Position numbers and translations under genes: made by a program. The notes under the pieces were generated by a model. It was not told the origin of the DNA and ran no database searches. It saw nothing but the letters and a program-made list of their open reading frames with translations. A stretch of 64,000 nucleotides of DNA from Gammaproteobacteria bacterium UBA7803 (GTDB lineage: Bacteria; Pseudomonadota; Gammaproteobacteria; Pseudomonadales; Azotimanducaceae), in NCBI GenBank assembly GCA_002480525.1, contig DLCH01000030.1:15933-79932 (forward strand). Reading direction: 5' to 3'. Of the stretch, positions 1 through 8,280 are shown piece by piece. Numbering within the stretch: the stretch's first letter is position 1; every line of letters begins with the position of its first letter.

Positions 1-233
1 TGGGCGATGAAGCCGTGCCAGGCGCCCAGGGACTGGGTGTACTTGGAGGAATCGGCGTCGTACGCCGCCATGTCCCGGCGCATGATGTCGGCGGTGTACT
101 TGGCGATGTCGAGACCGGTCTTGAAGCGGTTCTGCATCTGCATCCGGACGACGTATTCCGGATTGATCGCCTTCCACTCCTCCTTCTGGAGCTTGGCTTT
201 GACTTCCTCGATCTGCTTGAGATAGGTGGACAT
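1..233 (-). CDS. aceA: Isocitrate lyase, N-terminal part (cut by window edge)
   Basis: First 77 residues of a protein that continues beyond the left edge. The glyoxylate-shunt enzyme splits isocitrate into succinate and glyoxylate in the cytoplasm. Reading the minus strand from the ATG at 233-231 gives MSTYLKQIEEVKAKL followed by NPEYVVRMQMQNRFKTGLD, IAKYTADIMRRDMAAYD and SLGAWHGFI. These blocks match the N terminus of the long (about 530-residue) Pseudomonas aeruginosa-type isocitrate lyase, not the shorter E. coli type. An AGGAA motif lies about 8 bases upstream of the start. The gene is divergent from the nitronate monooxygenase gene. The catalytic region is outside the window, so the call rests on the N terminus only. 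Confidence 0.88.
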   Translation of the reverse strand, partial: MSTYLKQIEEVKAKLQKEEWKAINPEYVVRMQMQNRFKTGLDIAKYTADIMRRDMAAYDADSSKYTQSLGAWHGFIA

Positions 234-263
234 AGAGCCGTTCCTGTACGTTGCTTGGGGTCA

Positions 264-280
264 GGGCGACCGCGTCGCCC
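264..280 (-). promoter_or_regulatory. Perfect 7-bp inverted repeat in the aceA leader
   Basis: GGGCGAC (264-270), loop CGC, GTCGCCC (274-280). It lies 31 bases upstream of the isocitrate lyase start codon, where it would form a tight hairpin in the messenger. No T-run follows, so it is not a typical terminator. A role in leader structure or as a protein site is only a guess. Confidence 0.3.
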
Positions 281-328
281 GTCGGGTGAACGGGCGGCAA
301 GTTAACAGCGATGCGACCGCAATAAAAT

Positions 329-354
329 GGAATATCTGATAATCAACATATTCC
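329..354. promoter_or_regulatory. Palindromic operator candidate between aceA and nitronate monooxygenase
   Basis: GGAATAT (329-335), 12-base spacer, ATATTCC (348-354): a perfect 7-bp dyad in the only strongly AT-rich stretch of this divergent intergenic region (about 318-370). A further related half-site GGAAATATCC follows at 360-369. Spacing and symmetry suit a dimeric regulator. The regulator is unknown, and the site could serve either gene. Confidence 0.45.
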
Positions 355-411
355 GAATAGGAAATATCCAGGTTCGCTAGACTCGTCGCCCCGCAGAGCC
401 TGGCAAAGCCC

Positions 412-1467
412 ATGAACACCGCCCTCACCGACCTGCTGGAACTTCAGGCGCCGCTGCTGCAGGCGCCCATGGCCGGCGTGTCCACGCCCGCCCTGGCCGC
501 CGCCGTCAGCGGGGCCGGCGCCCTCGGCGCCATCGCCGTGGGCGCGATGACCGCCGATGCCGCCGACGCGGCCATCGGCGAGGCCCTCCGCACCTGCTCC
601 GGCCCGCTGAACGTCAACCTGTTCGCCCACGCTCCGGCGCGGCGGGACCCCGAGCGCGAGGCCGAGTGGCTGCGCCGGCTGGAACCCTGGTTCGCCGAGT
701 TCGACGCCGCGCCGCCGCGGACCCTGGGCGAGATCTATCCCACCCTGGACGCCGCGCCCGATCTGCTGGCAGCGGTTCTCGACCACCGGCCGGCGGTGGT
801 GAGCCTGCACTTCGGCCTGCCCGAAGCCCGCACCCTGCAGCGGCTGCGGGCCGCCGGCGCGACCCTCGTCGCCACCGCCACCAGCGTGGCCGAGGCCCGG
901 CACCTGGCCGCGGCCGGCATCGACGTCATCGTCGCCCAGGGCTGGGAGGCCGGCGGTCACCGGGGCGTGTTCGACCCGGCGCGGGACGACCGGCTCCCGA
1001 CCTTCGAGCTGCTGCCCAGGGTGGTCGACGCCGTCCGGATCCCGGTGGTGGCCGCCGGCGGACTCGCCAGCGGTGCCGACGTCGCCCGGGCCCTCGCGCT
1101 CGGCGCCGCCGGCGTCCAGCTCGGCACGGTGTTCGCGGGCTGCCCGGAATCCGCCGCCGGGGACGCCTACCGCCGGGCCCTCGCCGACCCGAACCGCTCC
1201 ACCGCCATGACGCCGGTCGTCTCGGGTCGGCCGGCCCGGTCCCTGCGCAACCGGTTCGTGCGCGAACTCGCCGACCTCGCGGCGTTGGTTCCGGACTATC
1301 CCGTGGCTTACGACGCCGGCAAGGCGCTGGCGGCCGCCGCGGCCCGAGCCGGCACCCACGACTTCGACGTGATGTGGTGCGGCGCCGGCCCGGTGCGGGA
1401 CGACGCCCTGCCGGCCACCGGGCTGGTGCGGGCCCTGATGGCGGAGACCGACGCGGCCCTGGCCTGA
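412..1467 (+). CDS. Nitronate monooxygenase family flavoprotein (2-nitropropane dioxygenase-like)
   Basis: 351-residue TIM-barrel FMN enzyme of the nitronate monooxygenase / 2-nitropropane dioxygenase family, which oxidises alkyl nitronates to carbonyl compounds and nitrite; the true substrate here is unknown. The N-terminal LLQAPMAGVSTPALAAAVS is the typical FMN-barrel entry strand. The mid-protein VIVAQGWEAGGHRGVF carries the family AQGxEAGGHRG signature with the conserved His. VVAAGGLASGADVARAL followed by GAAGVQLGTVF is the phosphate-binding end of the barrel. Length is normal for the family. No clear Shine-Dalgarno precedes the ATG, but it is the first start before the conserved region. 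Cytoplasmic, monocistronic, divergent from aceA. Confidence 0.88.
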   Translation: MNTALTDLLELQAPLLQAPMAGVSTPALAAAVSGAGALGAIAVGAMTADAADAAIGEALRTCSGPLNVNLFAHAPARRDPEREAEWLRRLEPWFAEFDAAPPRTLGEIYPTLDAAPDLLAAVLDHRPAVVSLHFGLPEARTLQRLRAAGATLVATATSVAEARHLAAAGIDVIVAQGWEAGGHRGVFDPARDDRLPTFELLPRVVDAVRIPVVAAGGLASGADVARALALGAAGVQLGTVFAGCPESAAGDAYRRALADPNRSTAMTPVVSGRPARSLRNRFVRELADLAALVPDYPVAYDAGKALAAAAARAGTHDFDVMWCGAGPVRDDALPATGLVRALMAETDAALA

Positions 1468-1582
1468 CCGGCCCGGCTCAACCGCCGAACAGCATCTGGT
1501 GCAGCATCCGGCCGGGGTAGCGCGTGAAGGCACCGCGTCACCCCGGGTCGCACCGCGCCGGACGGCGGCGTAAGCTCCGGAC

Positions 1583-2497
1583 ATGAAGCTCTCGCTGGAC
1601 GGCCGATCGATCGAGACGCACCGGGACGACAAGGTGCTGTTTCCCGGGGACGGACGGACCAAGGCGGACCTGATCGCCTACTACCGGGACGTGGCCGGGC
1701 TGATGCTGCCCCACCTGGAGAATCGCTGCCTGACCCTCGAGCGCTACCCCGACGGCATCGACGAGCCGGGCTTCTACCAGCAGAACTACGCCGACCATTT
1801 CCCCGACTACGTGACGCGCCGGCCGCTGCCCACGGCGGACGGCGACGACACCGTCGATCACATCGTCGTCGACGAGCCGGCGGCGCTGGTGTACCTGGCG
1901 GATCAGGGCACCATCACCTTTCACGGCTGGCTGGCCCGCGCGGACGCGCCGCGCCACCCCGACCGTCTGGTGTTCGACCTCGACCCGGCGGACGACGACT
2001 TCCGCGTGGTCGTCGACGCCGCCCGGCTGGTCCGGGAGGTGCTGGAGCTGTCGGGGCTGGTGCCCTTCGTCATGACCAGCGGCTCACGCGGGCTGCACGT
2101 GTCCGCGCCCCTGGACGGGCACCTCGACTTCGACGCGGCGCGCCGGCTCGCGGCGACCCTGGCGGAGGCGGTGGTGGACAGGGATCCCCGGCGGTTCACG
2201 GTGGCCCAGCGCAAGGCGGCACGGCGCGGCCGCCTGTACCTGGACGTGGCGCGCAACGCCTACGGCCAGACCGCCGTGCTGCCGTATTCGCTGCGGGCCC
2301 GTCCCGGGGCGCCCGCGGCCACGCCGCTGGACTGGCGGGAGCTGTCCCGGAGCGACCTCGGCCCCCAGCGCTACGGCATCGCCAATCTGCGACGCCGGCT
2401 CGCCCGCAAGGACGACCCGTTCGCCCGCTACGCCAGCCGGGCGCGGCGTCCGGAACTCGACCGGGACGCGCTGGCCCGCTGGCGCCGGGGCGGCTGA
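1583..2497 (+). CDS. Stand-alone LigD-type polymerase domain protein (NHEJ primase-polymerase family)
   Basis: 304 residues matching only the polymerase (AEP primase-like) domain of bacterial LigD, which adds ribo- or deoxynucleotides at DNA ends during end joining. Visible motifs are KVLFPGDGRTKADLIAYY near the N terminus, the metal-binding DLDP (Asp132, Asp134), SGSRGLHV around 166-173, and the C-terminal YGQTAVLPYSLRARPGAP block. No ligase or phosphoesterase domain is fused, and no ku gene lies in the window. Stand-alone copies occur widely in proteobacteria, where their role is poorly known. The gene stops 17 bases from the convergent epoxide hydrolase gene. Start: the ATG directly before the conserved region, with no strong Shine-Dalgarno. 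Confidence 0.88.
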   Translation: MKLSLDGRSIETHRDDKVLFPGDGRTKADLIAYYRDVAGLMLPHLENRCLTLERYPDGIDEPGFYQQNYADHFPDYVTRRPLPTADGDDTVDHIVVDEPAALVYLADQGTITFHGWLARADAPRHPDRLVFDLDPADDDFRVVVDAARLVREVLELSGLVPFVMTSGSRGLHVSAPLDGHLDFDAARRLAATLAEAVVDRDPRRFTVAQRKAARRGRLYLDVARNAYGQTAVLPYSLRARPGAPAATPLDWRELSRSDLGPQRYGIANLRRRLARKDDPFARYASRARRPELDRDALARWRRGG

Positions 2498-2513
2498 CCC
2501 GCCACGGCGGGCT

Positions 2514-3482
2514 TCAGCTCACCGCGCGCAGGAACTCGATCAGCAGCTCGTTGGTCTCTTCGGGTCGCTCCTGCTGAATCCAGTGCCCGGCGCCGTCGAG
2601 GATCACCGAGCGGGTGAGCCCGGGCAGGGTCTCCGGGAATCGCGCGATCGCCGGCGCGCCCCAGACCGTCGGGCCGTCCTTCGAGCCGCCGACGAACAGG
2701 GACGGCTGACGGATCGGCGCCCCGGCGAACGCCGTGAGGTCCGCGAAGTCGCGATCGACGTTGCGGTAGCGGGACAGCGGCCCGAAGAACCCCGAATACT
2801 CGAACTCGCGGGTGTAGGCGTCGAGATCCGCCTCGGTGAGCCAGTGGGGCATCTCCTCGGGAAACACGAACTTGTCCCGAAGCTGCCGGCCCCGCTCCAC
2901 CAGCGAGATGTTCGGGCCGTTCACCACGTCGCCGGAGGCGCACCAGTAGAAGCCCAGCAGCCAGCTCCGCACGTCGGCCTCGATTTCCGCCTCGGCCCGA
3001 CCCACCTGCTGGAAGTACTCCACGTAGAACTCGTCGTCGCCCGCCATGGCGCGCATGCGCGCGGTCGGGGGCGGCTCGGTGGCCGGCGCCGGCGCCGCGT
3101 AGGGCACGGACAGGCCGGCCACGGCGGTGAACCTGTCCGGCCGCAGCAGGGCGCTGTGCCAGGCGATGGGCGCGCCCCAGTCGTGACCGATGATGGTCGC
3201 GGTGTCGACGTCGAGGGCGTCCAGGGTGCCCACCATGTCGCCGACGTGCTTGAGCATCCGGTAGTCCTCGACCCGGGACGGCTTGGCCGAGCGCCCGTAG
3301 CCGCGCACGTCCACGGCCACCACCCGGTAGCCGGCCGCCGCGATGGCGGGGATCTGGTGGCGCCAGGAGTACCAGGATTCCGGGAAGCCGTGCACCAGCA
3401 CGACCGTCGGCCCGGCGCCCTCGACCACCGCGTGCACGCGGATTCCGTTGGCCTGGAAGGTTCTGTGTTGTCGGTCACTCAC
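2514..3482 (-). CDS. Alpha/beta-hydrolase, soluble epoxide hydrolase type
   Basis: 322 residues from a GTG start at 3482, preceded by AGGAG about 10 bases upstream; a longer in-frame reading upstream is not conserved. The sequence has the oxyanion-hole motif HGFPESW (31-37), the nucleophile elbow GHDWG with Asp101, and a C-terminal GAGHWIQQERP that carries the catalytic His. An Asp rather than Ser nucleophile, plus HGFPESW, places it with epoxide hydrolases (or haloalkane dehalogenase relatives), which open epoxides to diols through an alkyl-enzyme ester. Cytoplasmic, with no signal peptide. It is divergent from a TetR regulator that may control it. Natural substrate unknown. Confidence 0.87.
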   Translation of the reverse strand: MSDRQHRTFQANGIRVHAVVEGAGPTVVLVHGFPESWYSWRHQIPAIAAAGYRVVAVDVRGYGRSAKPSRVEDYRMLKHVGDMVGTLDALDVDTATIIGHDWGAPIAWHSALLRPDRFTAVAGLSVPYAAPAPATEPPPTARMRAMAGDDEFYVEYFQQVGRAEAEIEADVRSWLLGFYWCASGDVVNGPNISLVERGRQLRDKFVFPEEMPHWLTEADLDAYTREFEYSGFFGPLSRYRNVDRDFADLTAFAGAPIRQPSLFVGGSKDGPTVWGAPAIARFPETLPGLTRSVILDGAGHWIQQERPEETNELLIEFLRAVS

Positions 3483-3621
3483 CTCGGTCTGCTCCTGTCT
3501 GTGGGTGTCGAAATCGGGCCCCGGAGGGCCGGCCCCGCCGTCCGGGCACCTGTTCCCGGTTGGCCAAAGCGTCCAGAATGTGGCACAAAGCGTATTGAGA
3601 CGTAGAAGACGACCGCTCCGC

Positions 3622-4350
3622 ATGGCTACTCGTGAAGAGTCGAAAGCAATGCGGCGACGCGCCATCGTGGCCGCCGCCCGCAGCCTGATGCAGGAAACCG
3701 GCCAGGCCGGCTTCTCGATGCGCGCCCTCGCCGACAAGGCCGGCGTGAGCATCGCCACACCCTACAACCTGTTCGGTTCCAAGCAGGCGGTGATGTATGC
3801 CGTCATCGACGCCGACCTCGAAGAGTACCAGTCGCGCCTGGAAACGCTGGAAACCGACGAGCTGGACACCTTCTTCGAGGCCCTGCGGCTGGTGACCGAG
3901 CTGTACGCGCCCGAGCCCGGATTCTACCGGGCGGTGCTGTTCGCCGCGTACGGCGACGGCGGCACCGAGTTCCGCGCCATGTTCGGCGGGCCCCGCCACG
4001 CCATGTGGCGCCGCCTGGTCAAGCAGGCCCAGGCCGCCGGCCACCTGATTCCGGAGCTGGAGCCGAACTCGTTCACCATTCACCTGGGGCACGTGCTGTT
4101 CGCCTGCACCATGGAATGGGTGAACGGGCTGCTGTCCCTGGAGGAGATGCAGGCCCACGGCCAGTACGGCTTCGCCGTCGCCCTGGCCGGAGTCGCGACG
4201 CCGGAGGCCGCCGGGCGGCTGCGGGAACGGGCCCTCGAGTACCAGACCCGGCTCAACGGGCTGTACCGGGAACGCCAGAAGTCCGCCGGCAAGCCCGGCG
4301 CGCAGCGCCTCGACACCCTCGGCGAGCCCCAGGCGGCAGCCGGCGGCTGA
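3622..4350 (+). CDS. TetR/AcrR-family transcriptional regulator
   Basis: 242 residues from ATG 3622; the reading frame is open further upstream, but the TetR fold begins here. Residues about 10-57 form the TetR helix-turn-helix: RRAIVAAARSLMQETG, then FSMRALADKAGVSIATPYN and LFGSKQAVMYAVID. The remainder is a helical ligand-binding domain. It is divergent from the epoxide hydrolase gene, with 139 bp between their starts, a usual arrangement for a repressor of a detoxification or catabolic gene that responds to a small lipophilic ligand. The ligand and operator are not evident from the sequence. Confidence 0.88.
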   Translation: MATREESKAMRRRAIVAAARSLMQETGQAGFSMRALADKAGVSIATPYNLFGSKQAVMYAVIDADLEEYQSRLETLETDELDTFFEALRLVTELYAPEPGFYRAVLFAAYGDGGTEFRAMFGGPRHAMWRRLVKQAQAAGHLIPELEPNSFTIHLGHVLFACTMEWVNGLLSLEEMQAHGQYGFAVALAGVATPEAAGRLRERALEYQTRLNGLYRERQKSAGKPGAQRLDTLGEPQAAAGG

Positions 4351-4377
4351 CGCCGCGGGGCCGGACGCCGACGTCGA

Positions 4378-5541
4378 TCAACGGCCAGGCGCCCGCGCAG
4401 CGGCGTCGTCCAGCCGGTAGATCCGCCTGACGTTGCCTCCCAGCACCTTCGCCCGGGTTTCCGGCGACAGCTCGCGGGCGTAGCGCTCGAGATCGTCCAC
4501 CCAGGTGTGGGGATGATCCGGGTGGGGATAGTCCGTCGCCCACATGAAGCAGTCCGCGCCGACGTGATCGATCACGTGGGGCGCCGCGGTCTCGTCCGGG
4601 TCGCCGGAGATGAAGCACTGGCGGCGGAACAGCTCGGTGGCGCTGGGACGGTTCAGATTCAGCGACGCGCTGTAGGCGTCCAGGCGGTCGAGCAGCGCGC
4701 CGATCCAGCCGGAGCCCGCCTCCAGCACGCCGAGCCGGAGATCCGGGAAGCGCTCCAGGGTGCCCAGAGAGAAGAACGAGATCAGCGCCTGCTGCACGAT
4801 GGACCGCAGCCAGATCGCCTCTCCCCAGGCCCGCCCTTCCCGGGGCCAGTCGAAGATGCCCTCCGCCGCCGCGTGGGGGGTGAAGGTCGGGTGGATGGCC
4901 AGCGGCACGTCCAGCTCGCAGCAGGTGGCGAACAGCGGATCGTGATCGGCGTGGCCGTGAATCACCCGGCGGTGATTGAAGGGATTGACCCAGGCCCCGC
5001 GGCAGCCGTCGGCCACCGCCCGCTCGAGCTCCGCCGCCGATCCCTGCGGGTCGAGCAGCGTCAGCATGGCGATGGGCACCAGCCGGCCGCCGGAGTCCCG
5101 GCAGAAGTCGGCGATCCAGCGATTGTAGGCCCGGGCGTAGGCGAGGCTCAGCTCGGGGTCGGTGAGCTCCACCTCCCACAGCAGGCACAGCGTGGGGTAG
5201 AGCAGACAGGCGTCCAGGTTCTCCTGGTCCATCAGCGACAGGCGCTCGGCCGGGTCGCAGGCGCCGAACGGAATGTGGTCCGCATAGCGCCGCTCCGGGC
5301 TCGGGCGCAGGTCTTCCTCTCCCATGGCGCCGAGCAGTCCCAGCGACCCGCGATTGGACCGTGCCGACGGCCGGCCGTCGATCTCCAGGTACTCGTAGCC
5401 CTGGTCGTCGACGCGGATTCTGAGGGCCCGGTCCCGGTAGCGGGCTTCGAGGTAGTTCTCCCACAGGTCCGGCGGCTCGAGGACGTGCCCGTCGGCGTCC
5501 ACCGTACCGTCGAATGGAAATCGCTTGATCTGGTAAGCCAT
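4378..5541 (-). CDS. Amidohydrolase family 2 protein (metal-dependent TIM-barrel hydrolase/decarboxylase)
   Basis: 387 residues, starting at an ATG preceded by GGGGGAGAG. The N-terminal DADGHVLEP contains the DxH-type metal motif of amidohydrolase_2 proteins. LAIHPTFTPHAA carries the middle His residues, LGVLEAGSGWIGALLDRLD is the family E-x-G-x-W-I block near residue 280, and CFMWATDYPHPD is the C-terminal metal-binding Asp region. The group includes aromatic-acid decarboxylases and carbon-carbon or ester hydrolases, so the substrate cannot be assigned. Cytoplasmic. It is convergent with the TetR gene and separated by 28 bp. Confidence 0.87.
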   Translation of the reverse strand: MAYQIKRFPFDGTVDADGHVLEPPDLWENYLEARYRDRALRIRVDDQGYEYLEIDGRPSARSNRGSLGLLGAMGEEDLRPSPERRYADHIPFGACDPAERLSLMDQENLDACLLYPTLCLLWEVELTDPELSLAYARAYNRWIADFCRDSGGRLVPIAMLTLLDPQGSAAELERAVADGCRGAWVNPFNHRRVIHGHADHDPLFATCCELDVPLAIHPTFTPHAAAEGIFDWPREGRAWGEAIWLRSIVQQALISFFSLGTLERFPDLRLGVLEAGSGWIGALLDRLDAYSASLNLNRPSATELFRRQCFISGDPDETAAPHVIDHVGADCFMWATDYPHPDHPHTWVDDLERYARELSPETRAKVLGGNVRRIYRLDDAAARAPGR

Positions 5542-5750
5542 GTCTCTCCCCCGCCACGACCCTCGACCGCATTAAAACACATTCTAACTTTGCCCTGTCC
5601 AGCCTCGCGGAGCCGCCCTAGACGGGCTGGTTATTTGCTTGTAGCGAATCATTCCTTCCAAGAATGACGCCGGCTGACTAGCTTGACCGACCGCAGCACA
5701 CGACCGGAACGATGCCCGTGAGCAGCGCAGTGACGACGAGGAACAGGGAC

Positions 5751-6542
5751 ATGGAGCAGCAGGGCGCCCGAGCCGACGACCGCGGCCACGAGCCTCACGC
5801 GGGTACGGTGACGCCGATCGAGGGCCGATCCGGCGTTCCGGCGGAGGCAGAGCTGCGCCGCTGGAACGCCGAGCTCGCCGGGCTGGACGCCGCCGGGCGG
5901 GTGCGTTTCGCCCTGGAGCGGCTGCCGGGCCGGCATGCCCTCACCTCCTCCTTCGGCGCCCAGGCGGCGGTGAGCCTGCATCTGCTCACCCGCGAGCTGC
6001 CGGACATACCCGTGATCCTGCTGGACACCGGGTACCTGTTCCCGGAGACCTACCGCTTCGTCGAGGCGCTCACGGCCCGGCTGGATCTGAACCTCAAGGT
6101 CTACCGCAGCCTGCGCAGCCCGGCCTGGCAGGAAGCCGTGGACGGTCAGCGCTGGAACGACGGCGTCGCCGGCATCGACGCCTACAACCGGGAGAACAAG
6201 GTCGAGCCCCTGCAGCGGGCCCTGCGCGAGCTCGAGATCGGCACCTGGTTCACCGGCCTGCGCCGCAGCCAGGCCAGCACCCGCACCGCGACGCCGTTCG
6301 TGCAGGTCAGCAACGACCTGCTCAAGGTCAGCCCCATCGCCGACTGGAGCGACCGCGACGTCTACGACTATCTGAAAGCCCACGACCTGCCCTACCACCC
6401 GCTGTGGGAGCAGGGCTACGTCTCCATCGGCGACACCCACACCACCGTGCCGCTGCACGAGGCCGACAGCGAGGAAGCCACGCGCTTCTTCGGGCTGAAG
6501 CGCGAGTGCGGCATTCATGAAGGGGAGACCTGGAGCATCTGA
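5751..6542 (+). CDS. cysH: Phosphoadenylyl-sulfate (PAPS) reductase
   Basis: 263 residues from ATG 5751, chosen because GAGG lies 9 bases upstream; an in-frame ATG at 5712 would add 13 residues but has no ribosome site. The enzyme reduces PAPS to sulfite with thioredoxin in cytoplasmic sulfate assimilation. Visible are the P-loop-like SSFGAQAAVSLHLL, VILLDTGYLFPETYRF, FTGLRRSQAST, the HPLWEQGYVSIGDTHTT block and the C-terminal KRECGIH with the catalytic Cys eleven residues from the end. The CC...CxxC iron-sulfur cysteines of APS reductases are absent, so PAPS is the likely substrate. It carries a non-conserved Gly/Ala-rich N-terminal extension. No other cys genes are adjacent. Confidence 0.92.
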   Translation: MEQQGARADDRGHEPHAGTVTPIEGRSGVPAEAELRRWNAELAGLDAAGRVRFALERLPGRHALTSSFGAQAAVSLHLLTRELPDIPVILLDTGYLFPETYRFVEALTARLDLNLKVYRSLRSPAWQEAVDGQRWNDGVAGIDAYNRENKVEPLQRALRELEIGTWFTGLRRSQASTRTATPFVQVSNDLLKVSPIADWSDRDVYDYLKAHDLPYHPLWEQGYVSIGDTHTTVPLHEADSEEATRFFGLKRECGIHEGETWSI

Positions 6543-6562
6543 TCCGGGTTCGGTCGTCGTTG

Positions 6563-6645
6563 GATCGCGGCCGGGAGGCCGCTCCTACGGGGGCCATCCC
6601 GACGTCGAATCCTTACCCCGTAGGAGCGGCCTCCCGGCCGCGATC
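6563..6645. repeat. REP-like element: 30-bp perfect inverted repeat
   Basis: The arm at 6563-6592 (begins GATCGCGGCCGGGAGGCC) is the exact reverse complement of 6616-6645, with a 23-bp spacer. Each arm contains the GTAGGAGCG core that recurs at 16678-16749 and 22676-22752. It lies between cysH and the GMC gene, both on the plus strand, and could form a large hairpin at the cysH 3' end. It is a dispersed palindromic element, not an insertion sequence: no transposase is present. Confidence 0.75.
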
Positions 6646-6724
6646 CCCCCGCCCCGCCCACGAACCGCTCCCCCGCCCCGCCATCGGTTACACTCGATCG
6701 GGCCGAAGGAGGGGCAGAGACACC

Positions 6725-8254
6725 ATGCAGGACGTCATCGTCGTCGGCGCCGGCAGCGCCGGCTGCGTCGTCGCCAGCCGGGCGAGCGAAGACCCGAACC
6801 GCACCGTGCTGCTGGTCGAGGCCGGGCCCGACTATCCCGACCTGGCGCAGACGCCGGGCGATCTGGTGGACGGCCACAACAACTCCTACCGCGCCCACGA
6901 CTGGGGGCTGACCTACCAGCCCACCCGCGGCCGCGAGGTGAGCTTCCCGCGCGGCCGCGTGGTGGGCGGTTCGAGCGCGGTGAACACCACCATCGCGCTG
7001 CGCGGCATGCACGAGGACTACGACGAGTGGGCCGACGCCGGCAATCCGGAGTGGGCCTGGGAGCGGGTGCTGCCGGCCTTCCGCCGGCTCGAACGGGACC
7101 TCGACTTCGGCGACGCCGACCACCACGGCGACGCCGGCCCCATCACCATCCGGCGGTTTCCCGCCGAGGAGCTCCTGCCCCAGCACCAGGCCTTTCTGGA
7201 GAGCGCCCGGGTGCTGGGCTACCCCGACTGTCCCGACGCCAACGACCCGTTGAGCTGGGGCGCCGGCCCCCAGCCCCTCAACAAGCTCGGCCGCACCCGG
7301 ATATCCTGCGCCGTCGGCTATCTGGCCCCGGCCCGTATCCGGCCCAACCTGACGATCCGCGCCGGCACGCTGGTGCGGCGCCTGCTGATCCGCGACGGCC
7401 GCTGCCACGGCGTCGAGGTGGAGGGCGCCGACGGCGCCGTGGAACGTCTGGAGGCACGGCTGGTGGTGCTCTGCGCCGGCGCGATCATGTCCCCGGCGGT
7501 TCTGCTGCGCTCCGGCCTGGGGCCGCGGCGCCAGCTCGAGGAACTGGGCGTCGACGTCGTCCAGGACGTGCCCGGCGTCGGTGCCAACCTGTCGGATCAC
7601 CCGGCCCTGTCCATCGTCTGCGAGGTCCGCGACCCCGCCATCGTCGACCACGACGCCCCGCTCATCCAGACGATACTGCGTCACACCGCCCGGGACTCGG
7701 ACAAGCGCAACGATCTGCAGGTGGAGCTCCTGAGCTTCGTCGGCCGCCGCCAGGACCCGCCGCGCATCGGCCTCGCCGCCGTGCTCGAGTACCAGTACGG
7801 CCGCGGCGAGCTCACCCTGGCCTCGGCAGACCCCCATCAGCCCCCCGTCGTCGACAACCGCTTCTGCGAGGACGAGCGGGACGTGAGCCGGCTCGTCAGC
7901 GCCTTCCGCGACGCCTGGGCCTTCACCCGGGAGGGCCCGCTGGCGGACCTCATCGAGCGGGTCGCCTTCCCCGACCCCGCGCGCCCCATGGGCGACGAGC
8001 AGATCGCCGGCCTGTGCCGGCGCTACGCGGGCAGCGGCTACCATCCGTGCGGCACGGTGAAGATGGGCCCGGCGACGGATCCGCTGGCCGTGGTGAATCA
8101 ATACGGCGCCTGCCATGCCGTCGACGGGCTGGTGGTGGCGGATGCGTCCATCATGCCCGGGGTGCCCCGGGCCAACACCAATCTGACTACGATCATGATC
8201 GGCGAAATGATCGGCGAATGGTTGCGGACCCGGGCGGGGCGATATGGTCTGTGA
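6725..8254 (+). CDS. GMC-family FAD-dependent oxidoreductase
   Basis: 509 residues from ATG 6725, with GGAGGGG upstream. The Rossmann motif VVGAGSAG is at residues 7-13, followed by LLVEAGPD. The GMC signature 1 region is PRGRVVGGSSAVNTTIALRG, and the signature 2-like region is GAIMSPAVLLRSGLGPRRQLEELG. The C-terminal YHPCGTVKMGP and VVADASIMPG blocks complete the FAD fold, with the catalytic His in HPCGT. Members oxidise primary or secondary alcohols or choline-like substrates; an alcohol or polyethylene-glycol-type substrate is possible, but it is unassigned. It lies 26 bp upstream of the deacylase gene, likely in one operon. Confidence 0.9.
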   Translation: MQDVIVVGAGSAGCVVASRASEDPNRTVLLVEAGPDYPDLAQTPGDLVDGHNNSYRAHDWGLTYQPTRGREVSFPRGRVVGGSSAVNTTIALRGMHEDYDEWADAGNPEWAWERVLPAFRRLERDLDFGDADHHGDAGPITIRRFPAEELLPQHQAFLESARVLGYPDCPDANDPLSWGAGPQPLNKLGRTRISCAVGYLAPARIRPNLTIRAGTLVRRLLIRDGRCHGVEVEGADGAVERLEARLVVLCAGAIMSPAVLLRSGLGPRRQLEELGVDVVQDVPGVGANLSDHPALSIVCEVRDPAIVDHDAPLIQTILRHTARDSDKRNDLQVELLSFVGRRQDPPRIGLAAVLEYQYGRGELTLASADPHQPPVVDNRFCEDERDVSRLVSAFRDAWAFTREGPLADLIERVAFPDPARPMGDEQIAGLCRRYAGSGYHPCGTVKMGPATDPLAVVNQYGACHAVDGLVVADASIMPGVPRANTNLTTIMIGEMIGEWLRTRAGRYGL

Positions 8255-8280
8255 CGCTCGGGCAACGAGGAACGACAGCC

